Source: Zhengitettix transpicula
Lineage: Eukaryota; Arthropoda; Insecta; Orthoptera; Tetrigidae
Length of the DNA: 64,000 bases
NCBI GenBank assembly: GCA_037074705.1
Contig: CM073592.1
Span: 58,579,129 to 58,643,128 of the forward strand
Direction: 5' to 3'
In this document: positions 1-13,085 of the stretch, one piece after another
Layout of the letters: every line of letters begins with the position of its first letter
How positions within the stretch are numbered: position 1 is the first letter of the stretch
Notes under the pieces: model-generated
The model's database searches: none
Told to the model about the DNA's origin: nothing
What the model saw: the letters and a program-made list of their open reading frames with translations, nothing else
Position numbers and translations under genes: made by a program

Positions 1-3000
1 CTGGAATTCAGGTCGACGCCACGGAAATGGTAATGAGCTCCGCGTCCCACATTGACTCCATCATCCTGTCGGTGTCTTCATGTGTAATTTGGCAAAACTG
101 GTAAGACCGAAGTGTGTCGCGTGGTGTTGGCGGCAGAACGTCTGTCAAGTTGACCGACACTTCGAAGGCTGAGAAATTCTATATATCAATCAGCTGCATT
201 GTTTTGGCAGACTGGTTGAGAAAAAATGTATTTGGTTCCTTAACTTTAAATCCATTCGTTTTATTAGTTCCCAGAAATATATTAAAATGCATTATGGTAG
301 CCACAGTAAACCAATTTTGTATGTTTTTGTGGGAGTAAAAAGATAATTAAAGAAATGGATCAATATTTTCCTTGGACGAGGAAAGGCGTTGCGCCGGATG
401 AATTGCCAAAATTCTAAACTCACTGTTGCGTAATCTAGAATTAGTGGTTATAGCATTTGATATATATATATATGTACGTATATGTAAAGAGAAAAATAGC
501 TAAAATTAATTCTAAATGAGAGCCTACGTGAAACGCAAATTTAAGAAAACCTACCGAAAAAATTATATTAAGCAGCCAGGACCGAATAGTGAAAGAAATG
601 TATACAAGCAGTACGTTTAGAAATAAAGAAACAAAATTTAATGTTAATTCCGTGTATCTTAAGTGGCTGACTAATATTGAAGCGATCTAGGAATCTCATG
701 ATCATTTGTAACACGAATAAATTTAATCTAATTACTGAATTATAATGTATCAGTGTTGAAGAATTACATCATAAAAGCAAACGGCAATTTTAATGTCATA
801 GACCTCTAACACGGTTAAGGACGAAGGATGACCTTCATAGTACAGTTAGGAGGTAGCCAACCCGCTACATTTTCGTGTGTTGCGGGACGCGGCTACAAAT
901 CTGTACTGCTGCATCCCTGGTACAAACATGCTTTATCGACCACAAAAGTGAAATCCTTCGGACCGGTTTCCGGCGCAAGTGTGGAGTATTTGGTGTGTCC
1001 CACTTAGGACGTACGCGGAAGCTGGAAGTATGTCGCCAGACATCCGCCTTTCTCAGGGGCGCGTCAAGGTTAATTACTATTACAAGGAGTCGCGGTGTGT
1101 GTCGGTCGCCTTCGTGTTGTACCAGGTCGAGTAAACGACCTCATTGACCCAGAGTGGTGTCAAGGACACCTGCGTGCCACTTACACTCATGCCTTACATA
1201 ACGATCGTATAATGAAGGTCTACAAGAGTTATTAAAAGATTAGTAGAGTTATTAAAAGATTAGTAATCGGGGTATTTCATCTTTCTAAGAGGTAAATCAT
1301 TTTTAAATAAATCATATAATAAATCGTAAGAAGCGTATAACACTTCTTGCCAAGTATAGTCTGGACACAAATAAAATATTACACATGTAACGTGGAAATT
1401 TGAAGAGAACCTTTAAAGCAAAACGATTACAACCCTGTATGCTCGGAAGTGACCACAGTGATATCATTTTAAATATAAATAATATTAATTTGAGCCTTTA
1501 AATTAACACCGTTACTTTGGGACATATGATGATAATATACTATGATTAATTAATAAGGATAAATGTAAAGGATTAAAACGTTGCTTCTCTCGCGAGTGAC
1601 CGCAGTCAATTATATAATTTTTATAATTAATATTATTAATTCAATAAATAAGTAGACACATAAGAGACAAAAATGAAAATGTACTTATTTTTTTCTCTTA
1701 TTTGGCTATTTATACATCTAAATAGTATACTTTTAACACAGACGTATTATATTTCAATTTAAATTGATAGACAATACTTTTTGTAATATGAAGAAAAAAC
1801 ACTATGATTAATAAATGACGATTGATACAAGGGTTGATATAAGGTTGAACATAAGAATGTAAAAATATATAAAACAAATATTGAACTTTAAAAGAAGGGA
1901 CAAAACCGTGTTGACATTAAGGATGTGTCTTATGGTCAAGGATGCATCATGTTTCACGACTACCGGTAAACCAAGCCACACCCGCACCACTACACACTAA
2001 TTATTGTTTACCGTATTTTTACATTTTGAAATGAATCTACTGAGGCATCAGAAGGAAGAATATAACTCTAGGGGGAAAAACTTCAGTGATTTACGGATAC
2101 CAAATTATAACTGTAAGCAATGGTGACAGAAATAGGTTCAATTTCAGACGGTTACTGAACATAATTTAATTGTAGAAATTTGGAAAAATTTGGAAAACAT
2201 CGCCTTTATGGAAACTTTAGTAGTAAGTTTTCGTTCTTTTTTGCATTAGGATGAGTTATAAAAAGTAAAATCCTTTCATTATAAATATTTACAAACTCGT
2301 CTCAAACATGTCTGGAGGGATTTTACAACAGGTTATGTAATTCGATTTTTATCAACTAAAAAGGGCGGAATCCTTCAAACTAATAAATTTAACACTGTCG
2401 ACAAATAGTCAATATAAGAGTATTTGGTTATATTAAATATTTATAATCATTTATATATATATATTTATTATCACTGATAATTATTAAGAAACATCCTAAC
2501 ATAAGCCATTTCTTAAAAACGTCATTTATTACTAAACATGCGGTGAAAATCTAACTCAATGAAATAAGTGGACCACCAATGTGTAAGGGAAGAAATATAA
2601 GTCAATGAATTTCATATAAGGTAATGTGGATGGAGTTTCCAATCGAGTGAGAGTTGTATATAACGTTAAGAAAACCTGTTCTTCAATCACGATCTGGAAA
2701 CATCTTCTCCGCTGAATTTATTTCCGTATAACATAATACTTTAAAAAATATATGTTTCTTTACGAAAACGTTTCAGATCATCCTGTTCGTTACTGTTCAA
2801 CTGAAAATGTTGCTAGAGAATTGGGAAAAGTATTTAACCACATAATTTTACGTTTCAGTCGATCAAACACAGTGTTACGAAGTTACGAAATTTTCTGTTA
2901 AAGTATGTTTCTGAGAGGTTACTTTATACTGCTTGTACAGATTTCAGTCTTATGTGTGCTTGAGATTAAATTATTGGATGTGTTATTAAAATTTATAAAT

Positions 3001-6000
3001 ATAAAGCATCTTTTACAAAGGAACACACATCCGTGAAAACGTTCTATTTAAAAATGTCGGCTTCTTTACCATAATGAGATTGACGAATTAGTCCTCTCTG
3101 CTGGCACTGAATTTATGTTTACATTTTTGTCAATATGGTTGGAAAGTACAGCATAAAAATAAAAACTAACTATACCCATTTTACTTATTTTATTTCAGTG
3201 TTATTTACAAATTATTAAATTTACCACGGTTTTTAACTTAATCTCCAACATACTAACTACAATATAGACGGTTTTAACGATCATTTACATAATTTTTGCT
3301 CAGGTGCCTCTCCGAAATTTTAGATTAGAACTAGATGACGTCACCTGACGACATAGGCGGGAGGTATTTGTCGAATGGTTGTGTTACACATATGGCATAA
3401 GTAGGGTTGACACTCAAGAGCTCTACATTCATCAGATTCTCCATGAAAATCCACATTACCCAAGGTTTTGATAAATTTTCGTTGTTCAAATATTAAAGTA
3501 TCTTCACGAAATAATTTTCGATAGCGGTATTGTTTAATATTTAATCCAGTTTCCGCTAACTCATAATATTAATTATTCGTTATTAATAGTAAGTAAAAAC
3601 ATTAATCAGGTATTCAATTGTATCATTCCTACTCGTGGTAAGATTGAATGAAGAAATGGTACCACACACACCTACGAATTAAAATATTAAAAATGTAGTA
3701 ACAGAATTTGGAAATATCCAAATTTTAAATGGACAGTGTTATAAAAAATTTATTTAACCCTCTGACACGAGTTCGGAATAGATTTTACCTATTCAACTAT
3801 ATTAGGTTGTAGAACTTGCAAAGCTGTGGACTTGTAGGTCACAGGAACTGCATGACTAAAACGGGAGAAATACCAGAACGCCTGGAATACCGCTCCGTCT
3901 TGGTCAGTGGAGAAAGCGAACAAAAAAACCTTACAAAAAAACCTTACAGAACTGGATCATCATTTGACACTGAGCTAAATATTTTACGATGCCGAGTTAA
4001 TTTACGAATACCCAAAAGAAAACTGGCTCCAAAAATATTTTCGGAAAAAGTAAAAACTATTATCGAAGTGAACCATGACGTAAAAATAATTTAGTCAAAT
4101 TTATACTTGCTATTAAATAGCCCTTTCAGAGGGGAAATAAATGCAAATGACAAATATATTTATAATGAGATATTAATTATCATAAGTTAAATTGTTAACC
4201 CAAATCTAGCAAATGCGGACAAAAAAATCTGTTAAATACAAATGAAAATACCGGAAAAATTTAAAAATGTTTACACTATATTGAATTTAAAAATATAATT
4301 CAGTATAGAACAATCGTAAAAAACTTGGAAATTAGTCTTATTGATTTTGAGAGCTCACTAAGGACTGTTACGGACTACCGTGAATTAATCTACGCTTTAA
4401 TCTTTGATAGCAGATCAACATTTGTCATGTAAATAAAATATTGATAAGAAAAACATGTAATGAGATAAAAGCAAACTTACACAGTGACTAGTAATTTTAT
4501 TGATTGTTTAATTGGGAGCGTTCGATATTATGATCGATCATTTTCATCCTCCAGACCTACATAAATGTTTTTTTTTAAAGAATTACAATTGTCCTCATGT
4601 TTGAAATATTTTCTGTCCACCTTAAAATTTCAAACGCAAATATAATCTGTTCTTCTAAAACAATTTCAATAGGTCTGGAAGATGAGTCAAACATAAGGCC
4701 GAAAGCTCCCAATTAAACAAGCAATAAAATTACTAGTAACAGTGTAAGTTTCTACCACTTAACATATTCACAGTCATATGAACCGAATGTTATTGAAAAT
4801 ATAAAACCGATCATTAATCCAAATACATTTAATGAGTTTCTTGAAATAATCTTACAAATAATTGTATCAAATATTTTTATATATGCAAATATTCACTAAG
4901 ATTTTAAGTTTACAGACTTAATACCTGTAAACAGTGTAATTATTATTTTTTTACGTCGAGTTAACTAAAATATATTATTAAAATAATTATAAATTATTAT
5001 TATTATAATTAGTAAAATATGTCCTAAACTTTTATATAATATTATTTGGAAAATTGGGCAAAATATAAAAGTATAGGAATTTATTTCTTGAAAACAAATA
5101 AAAATTTTGGAACTAAGTTTACATACTAGAATTAAATTTAGTACAGTTTTAGTTCATTATACATTATAAGTTTTTTGGTACATAATGTATAAGTTTATAA
5201 TCTGAATTTTTTCGTTTATCGAAGCAACTCCTGTGCACAGTAACTGAAATTTGTGATTCAATAAGCAGGAAAACTCGGCTCATTATGCGGAGAATTTAGA
5301 TTTTTATTTTTTTACACCAATTTATTTATACGTTGGACACGAAAATAGAAATTTTTGTAATAATTTAAATTATAAATTTATGAGTGTGGATAATTTTATC
5401 TTTATTTAAATACATTTGATTAAAAACAAAACAAAGATTTTGTAAATTTACATAGTTAAATAGTTCTTTTTTATATGAACTTATGATATAATTTCGCTAT
5501 TTCGGCGGTAACTAAATTTTCCGCGTAACTAATTTTGGAGTCCTGACGACTCGTGTTCCTCGAGCATGACTCCGAGGACGTGTCCTTTTCTAAACTGTTC
5601 CGTCGCACTGCCGTATAGCCTGCATGGCACTGGAAGCAGTCACCAGGTCACGGTTAAGGCCAACAAGTTGGTGTATCGACCCGCTGACTCAACCCATATT
5701 TCGGTACCGTCTGCGGAACATAAAATAATCGATAACACAGCAATCGCGAATCTCGAGCCTGTCGGGATCAGAGAATATTCGACGCCCTACGCCAGACCGA
5801 TCTGTGAAAATTTCTTTGATTACTTGCATCCTGTGATTTATTCTCGAAGCTGTGAAGATACGTACCATTAAAAGATATTCCTTACAACGATTTTTTTTCA
5901 TTGCTTATCAACTCCGCAGAAATAAGTCTCATTTTGGATAGTATATCATCTGCTTGTCTACGTACTTTCTGTATTCCAAATTCAAACTGATAGTGCGTAT

Positions 6001-6729
6001 GTAAAAAAAAATTGTTAAAAACTAGTTACTTTTGTTTATGACAAGTATATATTTTTTTGTCGTCTAATGTTAGCTGTTTATTTCTGTCCAGAACACATAC
6101 CTGAGCTATGGGTTACGAAGGCCCTCTTCACAACAGACACACCATACATTCGTCGGGCATCGGCGCCGCGCCGTTCGTTATATAGTTTATGTGACGTCAC
6201 TGTGACCTGCGCGCGGAGGATGCGCGGCCAAGTCTGGGCACGTTGGCTGCCAGCTGGGATAAAAGCCTTCTTCGATGTGAAAGTAGCCGTGAAACTTATC
6301 ACCGTTAAGTGACAAGTTTCCCTAGGTGGTAACGCGATCTCGCTGAAAAGACAAGTGGTAAAACAATTCGGAGCGATAGTCTCACGGGGACGGTGAGTGA
6401 TGAGCGCGCTTCCGACGTCGTAAGGCAATGCGAACCGACGGAAGCCGAACCGAGGTTCTGAATTTATAAATTGGTCACGCATGCGAGCGTCCGTGTCTAC
6501 AAAAATTACTGAAAAGGCAATTTCGTCCTTCCTTTAAGTTTATCCTCGTAAAAATAAGTTCCGCTGTCTAATTTTCCAATTTTATTCATTTTCTAACATG
6601 ATAACGGAAAACCTGAATACTGAATGTGATCGTGATGAAAGTGATTATAAGGCACGTGTACTGACTTATTAAATTTTGACTTGGACGAGTTTATTAAGGT
6701 TAATTATAATTTATCTAGTATCATATATA
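1..6729. other. Gene-poor stretch
   Basis: Mostly AT-rich, with GC-richer patches at 1-160, 830-1190, 5540-5800 and 6090-6480 that look like old insertions. A 20-bp direct duplication (agagttattaaaagattagt) lies at 1223-1263. The inverted repeat at 4472-4751 is listed separately. Open frames (longest 134 codons at 6482-6078, minus) match no family I recognise. Confidence 0.5.
4472..4751. repeat. Inverted repeat with 47-48-bp arms
   Basis: 4472-4519 (CAAACTTACACAGTGACTAG...) pairs with 4705-4751 as reverse complement with about three differences. The 185-bp middle contains a second, weaker pairing (ccagacctac / aggtctgg). This is the form of a foldback or MITE-type element. Confidence 0.7.
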
Positions 6730-7775
6730 TGTGCGGACTTCAATGCTGCCTATGGCACCATAAATGGGAACATTTCAAGGCTATTCGAGAATTTAATACC
6801 CTAGACTCTAATACGTTTGGCTGAGTTCACATTAATAAAATGTAAAACGTAGAGTAAGGCTCTTAATGAGACAACCAAACCTATTAATGCAGAGAAAGTC
6901 CCGAGACAAGGAGACGCCCTATCATTTGAAAAAAAAAGCCTTAGGAAAAGTGATAAGGGATGTTGGTATTCATATAAAGTCTTGTTCCCACGGCCTGTGG
7001 CTTGACGCGCCTCGTCGGAAGTTTGTCAGACCTCACGCCGCGGGAACGGAAAGACTCGTTAATACTCGGGGTGGCTCAGTCTTTCCCGTGTATTGTCGGT
7101 ACATCAAAGGCCTGTGCCCCTTCTCGACTGACAACGCAAATCCACGAGCCTTTGGGAACGGCTCGAGATTGAAATTCGTGAAGCCATGACAGACGTTTGG
7201 TCTAACAAACTTCAGACGAGGCCCGTCAAGCTACAGGCCGTGAGAACAAGAGGAAACCTTACTACATAAATCAGTAAAAGTACTTGCATTTAATGATTAT
7301 GTAGTTATGATAGCAATACAAGAGAAAATAAGAAATGCTAATGTAAGGTTAGAGTCTGCAGAAGCACAAATAGGAATAAAAGTTAACTACAGTAAAACGA
7401 AATTCATGGAAATTTCTAACTGAATAGGAATATTTCAATGAGTCATGTAAACACAGAAAATGTAAAAAAATTCAAATACTTAAAAGCTATACTCTCTAGT
7501 GATAAGTCAAGGGAAGAAAAATTAATACAGCCTAAAAAAGTTAATTATGTCGAAAAGAATAAGAATCCAGTTTAAAATTATATATATAAGACCTGTAATC
7601 TTGTATTGATGTGAGAGCTGGACTCTCAATATGAAGGATGTAGAAAATTAAGAATAATTGAAAGGACGATCCTGAGGATGATTTAAGGACCACTCTTTGT
7701 TAACCGTAATTGGAGAATAAAACAAAATGATGAGTAACTGTATATATAAAAAAGAGAACATACTATAAAAATATG
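6730..7775 (+). mobile_element. Decayed non-LTR retrotransposon RT (RTE-like), split by an insertion
   Basis: Plus-strand translation gives, with stops and frameshifts, DFNAAYGTING (RT motif A, catalytic Asp replaced by Gly), then RQGDALS near 6900-6920, then LEKVIRDVGI-like sequence. After a GC-rich interruption of about 270 bp (about 6985-7255) come VKVLAFNDYVVMI (degraded FADD box), KVNYSKTKFME, FKYLKAILSSD, RPVILY..ESWTL and RIIERTILRMI-GP. This order is typical of the RT palm, thumb and C-terminus of RTE-like and related LINEs. The FADD box and the AYD aspartate are lost, so it is inactive. Confidence 0.72.
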
Positions 7776-10700
7776 TAGGGTTCAATGGTTATAAAAATGG
7801 AAGATATTAAAAAAACAAATTCGTTCACATTTATTTTCACGGTACTTTCATATAATCGATCGTACACGAATAATTGTACTATTATTTGTTAACTTTATAT
7901 AAGGAAAAGAAAATTATAACTGTATTTATGTGATCCCATATACACTAGAGTAAAAGGGGTTGCGTTACGAAAATCTTTATATCTGCGTATAAAGTTATTC
8001 ACAAGTTATCGTACAAAGTGTAAAACAAAATTACGTAAAATTAAATAGTTTTCTTCGTAGCGCTAACAAACTAAATCTAAAATTCTAGTTTACCAGAGTT
8101 TGTTACAAACAGAAGTATAAGTATCCAAGGAATAAAATTAATAGCTGATAATAAATATAGGAAGGAAAGGAGTAGAAAACCAATAATAATAAATAATTAT
8201 CGTTACGGTAAATATGAAATGACATAAAGAATTCTCACTATCGCGTGGTTTAAGGTAGTAGGAGCCGAATGGGTTACTGAAATAAATATATTAATTGGTA
8301 TAATAAAGTTTTTTAATGTCTCGTTCCATAGCGAAAGTTGTAGAATAATATGCATTTTAAAAACATAAATTAATTGTCTGTAATGCAAATATTTTTTTTA
8401 CTGAATTATGTTACAAGGAAGAACATATTTTGACAATAGCTTTCGGAAGCAAGTACAAATAAAAAATACTGCCCTTTATTATTACCTATAGTCATTTAAA
8501 GATATTTAACCAAAGTATATTCTTATTTTTTATAGTTTCTACTAAATTAAGTGGATATTCTCAACAATATTTTTGTCCCTTGGAAAGGAGGACCTGATTC
8601 TAGTTCATGTCAAGAGAAGAGCTTATATTTTCTCTACTGAAAGTTGTCATAGTTCCAAGGGATACGCGTGTACAGAGATAGGAATTACGAATTTGCTTAC
8701 CTGCGACTATATAGGTGCATCCAAGATGCAACTTTCTTTACGTAAGTCGGCCGTAGCACTCCCAAAGACCTAACGTTTTCACAGCAACCTCGTATTATTG
8801 TAACATAGGACTGAAATCTAATATTCTTGAAAAATTTTCTGCCTGTATATTATTATTTTAATATTTCTTTTCGAATCAACTGCTTGGGTCATTAGCGATT
8901 TAGTCGAAGAGTACATTTAACCATGGCGTCGTCGAGATTCAAACCCGGGACATTTGTAATTCGAGGTAGTGACTGTATATTATTACATAAAAATTGAATA
9001 TTACACGATTTATAGATTATATAACGCAGCATGTTTCATTTAGATTTTCGAAACATCTTAAGCTGTTTTTTATAACTAATGGTCACTAATATATTCGTAT
9101 AAATTTGATTATATTATTTTAAAATCTTAAGATATTTAAAAACAAAAAATATTTAATCTTCAAAAATATATTGCCTCAATCACTGAATAGTTCAGGAAGT
9201 TATTTTTGTATTAATTAATTATATACCGGCACAATGCATCTGTAACTGAATTAATATTAGTTTATGATTTTTGACTTTTGATAGGACAAGTTCCTAATTC
9301 ACGATAACCTCACATATCACTGTCCCCTAGAAGGTATCAGCGGAGTTAATGTCTATACATACAAATATAATCATATATTGATGATTAATCTCATTGGTAA
9401 ACAAACTGTTTTTCGTGATGAAACACAATTTATGTTGATATAAGAATGAAAGCGGTTCATATTTTAGTTAATAGTGTATAGATACATATACATGCTAATT
9501 TAATAAGTAGCCAAATGACAGCCACAATTATATGATAATATAAATGCACCACAATGTTACTGTAATCCTTGTTGCTTTCGTTTATTTATATATATTTACT
9601 TCAGAACGGAAATTTAATTTGATTATTGTGAATCTCCGTAATTGAAACTGTAAATACGAAAACGACTGTCCCCAACATTTGAGCTGAATGTAAAGCCGAG
9701 TTCTTCCCTGAAAGCTGCCTCCGAATATAGCCGATTTGTGGAGAAACAGAATGGTTCGTCCTCATAGAAAACTTCAATATAGTCATCGTATGGGGGTGGG
9801 ACAAGCACCGAGAACCCTACCTACGTGATGCAGGTTTCTCTTGTGTTAGCTATATGTCACATTCAGGATCATTAAATTATAATTTCGGGTCTCTATTCTA
9901 ATTTTTTGGCTACGTTGTTCTCCCTTACCAATCCTTTGTTTCTATCCCTTCGTATTATAGAGTAGTCACTCAAGTAGCCTGTTTCTTAAAATAAATAAAT
10001 AATTCCGAATGAAAACCTAAATTAATTTTTTTTCAAAATTTTTATTGTTTTAATAATTATATTTATCCAGTATTAATTGATTTGATAAATAAATAACATG
10101 GTCAATACGTCAGATTCAATTTAATAGTTCAAATATGAAATAAATACTACAAATGTTTCGGTCCTGCAGTTGCAGAAGTTCATATTAAAATAAAATAAAA
10201 TTCATATTGAAGAATTGTAATGAATTTTTTAAAAAAATTACAGAATTATTTTATATTAACATAATATAAAAAATTATAATATAATTATGTGAATATAAAT
10301 TATATAAATAAAATAAACTGGAAATTATTTCCCGTAAGAATACAATATATATTAACATTTCGAATGAAATGTCTAAATGCATGTGCTTTTAACGCACATA
10401 GAATGAAATGCGTGCTGCACTCACAATACTATTACATGATAGAAATAATTAACAATAACAATGTATCATAAAAGTTGATTCAAATTATTTGTATCATTTT
10501 TGTCATTTATAGCTGAATTATTTTTTTTATTTCAACTCTTTATTTAATAATTTTAAACTCTTAGGGCTTATGTGAAAATTGAAAATTTTACATATGTCTT
10601 TAACACACTTTAAAAATTTAAATATGTATAATGCTTTAATATTTTATGTCTATTAGCTATAAAATTATATTTACCATTTTAATTATGAGCCACGTTATCG

Positions 10701-11934
10701 AACATAGCTGAGTGAACAAAAGTGATTGGGACAGGGAGAAATACAGGCAGATCGATGCGGAGTTGTAGGGGTTGTCTAGCATAATAGAGGCTTGTCACAG
10801 GCAGACGCCTCGATCAGATGCTTTCATTGCGTCTTGGGCGACATCTCGGCTGCAGTAATTCAGGAGGCGAAGTAACTCCCAGGCGATGGTCGGCATAAGG
10901 TCGCAGGTGGAACACTAATAAATGTCAAGCTCTAACATTAAAGCCCGCGAAGAAATTGGCGCTTCATGATATTTAACTAATTGAATTTTTAAAGTCACCA
11001 AATATTGTAAGGGTACAATTAATTTTTGGTAATAGTCAAACAAACGTAATTTTTTTAGGGATATTACGAACACGTAGAATTCGCAATGCATGTACATCTG
11101 GATATTTGGATAATTTTATAGTATTTAAACTTACATAAATATTAAATATTCATACATTTCAATTTTATTGTTTTGTTGAAGGCGTGCGTGTATAAAACGT
11201 AAAAGATTCATGAGGCTCACCTGAGAACTTTTTTAATTCACTGCGACATGTCCACAGAATACTTTTTTCAGGCAGTTCTATATTCTACAACGCTTCAGTT
11301 ATTAATTAAAATAGAAAATTATCAGCCTGATAAATCAATGTGTGTTATAATATTTATTTAATTTTTGTTTTTCGGACTAGACCCGTAAATATTTAACAAC
11401 GTTTAAAGCTATTAATTTCGATTGTTAGAAAAATTGTACATGTGTTAGAAAATTATTATTATTAATAATTTTTCATAGTTTTTCGTTGACTTTTTAACAT
11501 TTAATTCCCCAGATGCATTTTCGTATTTTGTCTGACATATATAACAGAAAAGCAATTTCTATTTATTTCTGGCTTTCCTCCTGGTTTAGAAATAGAATAG
11601 CATTTATTGTCATAAATTGTAAAACTTATTCTTTTAAGGAGAATAACCGTTGAAGAGTCCAAATTAACTCGTCGATATTATAAGGTTTTTTTTGTTTAAG
11701 TATAATTATTAAACTATAGGATCTTATTGTGCTACACACATGTAGTAAGAACCCTTTTAAACAATAAGTCGATTTTCACTAATCCTTCTTTTCTATTACA
11801 AGGTACTTGAACTAGTTTCCTACATTCCAACCGTCGATTTGTGCGGTATATACTTACAACATTTAAGTTACAAATATTTCTATAGGAACTACTATAAAAC
11901 GGACCGAAGATTTCTTCGTAAAATATTCACTGAT
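7776..11934. other. Gene-poor stretch
   Basis: AT-rich, nothing recognised except about 50 bp at 9785-9835 resembling the middle of the GC-richer dispersed repeat. The minus-strand frame abutting it (9808-9623) has a protein-like composition but no family match. Confidence 0.45.
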
Positions 11935-12690
11935 TGACCACCCCATCAGTACATGGTTGGGCCGCCTTTTGTATTCAATATTGCGGCGATTCTTCTGGAA
12001 ATTGACTACACTAGATGGTGAAAGGTGAGATTTGATGGTTATGAATCCAGATTCCGGATGGATCTTTCAACATAATCCCACAAATTCTCCATTGGATTGA
12101 CGTCTGGAATGTGGGGAGCACCTAAGCGAGGTAAAGTTCCTGAAATCACTCTTGCACAATACGAACGCTATGACATGGCGCAATTTCTTGTTGGAAGTAG
12201 CCGTTCCCGCATAAACATGATAGCATGAACTTGAAGGGTTTTACTCATACATATAAAGACCATGCTATCTCACTCTGTCATCTGCATGAAGCAACTGGAA
12301 ACGTGATACATAGGTCCAAATATTTTTTTGCCAATACTCGACTGTCCAATCCTTGAGTTCCAGTCCGAATAAGAGACGAGTTCTCTTGTCAACTGACAAC
12401 AAAGGCCTTCGGATTCCATGTCACTTTAAATCCTATGTAAGGCATTCAGGGGTCATTGGAGAGGTTCGCTCATTACGATCTACAGTAATTTGATGCACTG
12501 TTCCACGTCTGATGCCTTACCAAACAGCCCAATCAGTGACATGTCACTGACGGAAACCCTCGGACGTTCAGACACAATCTTCCAGTTGACTGTTCTTGAA
12601 ACACTTTAACAACGACTTAACATTGATAGTCGATGCACGGTTTATATCACCGACTACCTCTGTAAAATATTTGTTGTTTACCAAAGAATT
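11935..12690 (-). mobile_element. Decayed Tc1-like transposase
   Basis: Minus-strand reading gives KRTRLLFGLELKDWTVEYW near 12390-12340, then NIWTYVSRFQLLHADDRVR, and further on APHIPDVNPMENLWDYVERS near 12120-12060. These match the Tc1 order of RLLFA..H..WT...W, WTDESRF and P..NPIE.LWD. The second catalytic aspartate (WTDESRF) reads WTYVSRF here. Several stops and frameshifts break the frame, so this is a fossil. Terminal inverted repeats were not found. Confidence 0.78.
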
Positions 12691-12904
12691 TGAAGTAGCC
12701 AATGTACACTGTCACTTAATTTTGTGAGCTAATTTTTCTGTGGCTTAATATTGTAATGCCCATTTCAGAGTTTATTTATGTGCTTAAAAATTAATATGTA
12801 TGTATTAATGGATGCAAATGGTTTTTCAAATTTCATTAAATATTGCAATTAATAAAGCATAGATATAGACACTAGTAGATTAGTAATAAAGGTACACTTT
12901 TTTT

Positions 12905-13085
12905 AATGGTTGGACAGCTCAATGAGGGACGACTGCCAGACTGTCATCTTACATGACTCATTCTGGATTTAAGTCATATAGTTTCCATTCTCCCTCAGTC
13001 GTAATCGTAGTTTTCGTGACCGGGATTCGGATCCGGGACTTCTCGAATCCGAGGCAATGACGCTCACAGCTACATCACAGCCGTC
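12905..13085 (-). repeat. Possible tRNA-derived SINE remnant
   Basis: Read on the minus strand, the unit begins near 13085 with an A-box-like TAGCTGTGAGCG, followed about 30 nt later by a B-box-like GGATCCGAATCCC. This spacing is like a tRNA head, followed by an unrelated AT-richer body. Only one copy is clear in this window. Confidence 0.35.

Noticed and set aside
6078..6482. 134-codon minus-strand open frame
   Set aside because: No recognisable domain, no splice context, and the opposite strand is also open. GC-rich composition explains the length.
9623..9808. Protein-like minus-strand frame with acidic and aromatic residues
   Set aside because: No family match, no clear splice sites, and its start lies inside a fragment of the dispersed repeat.
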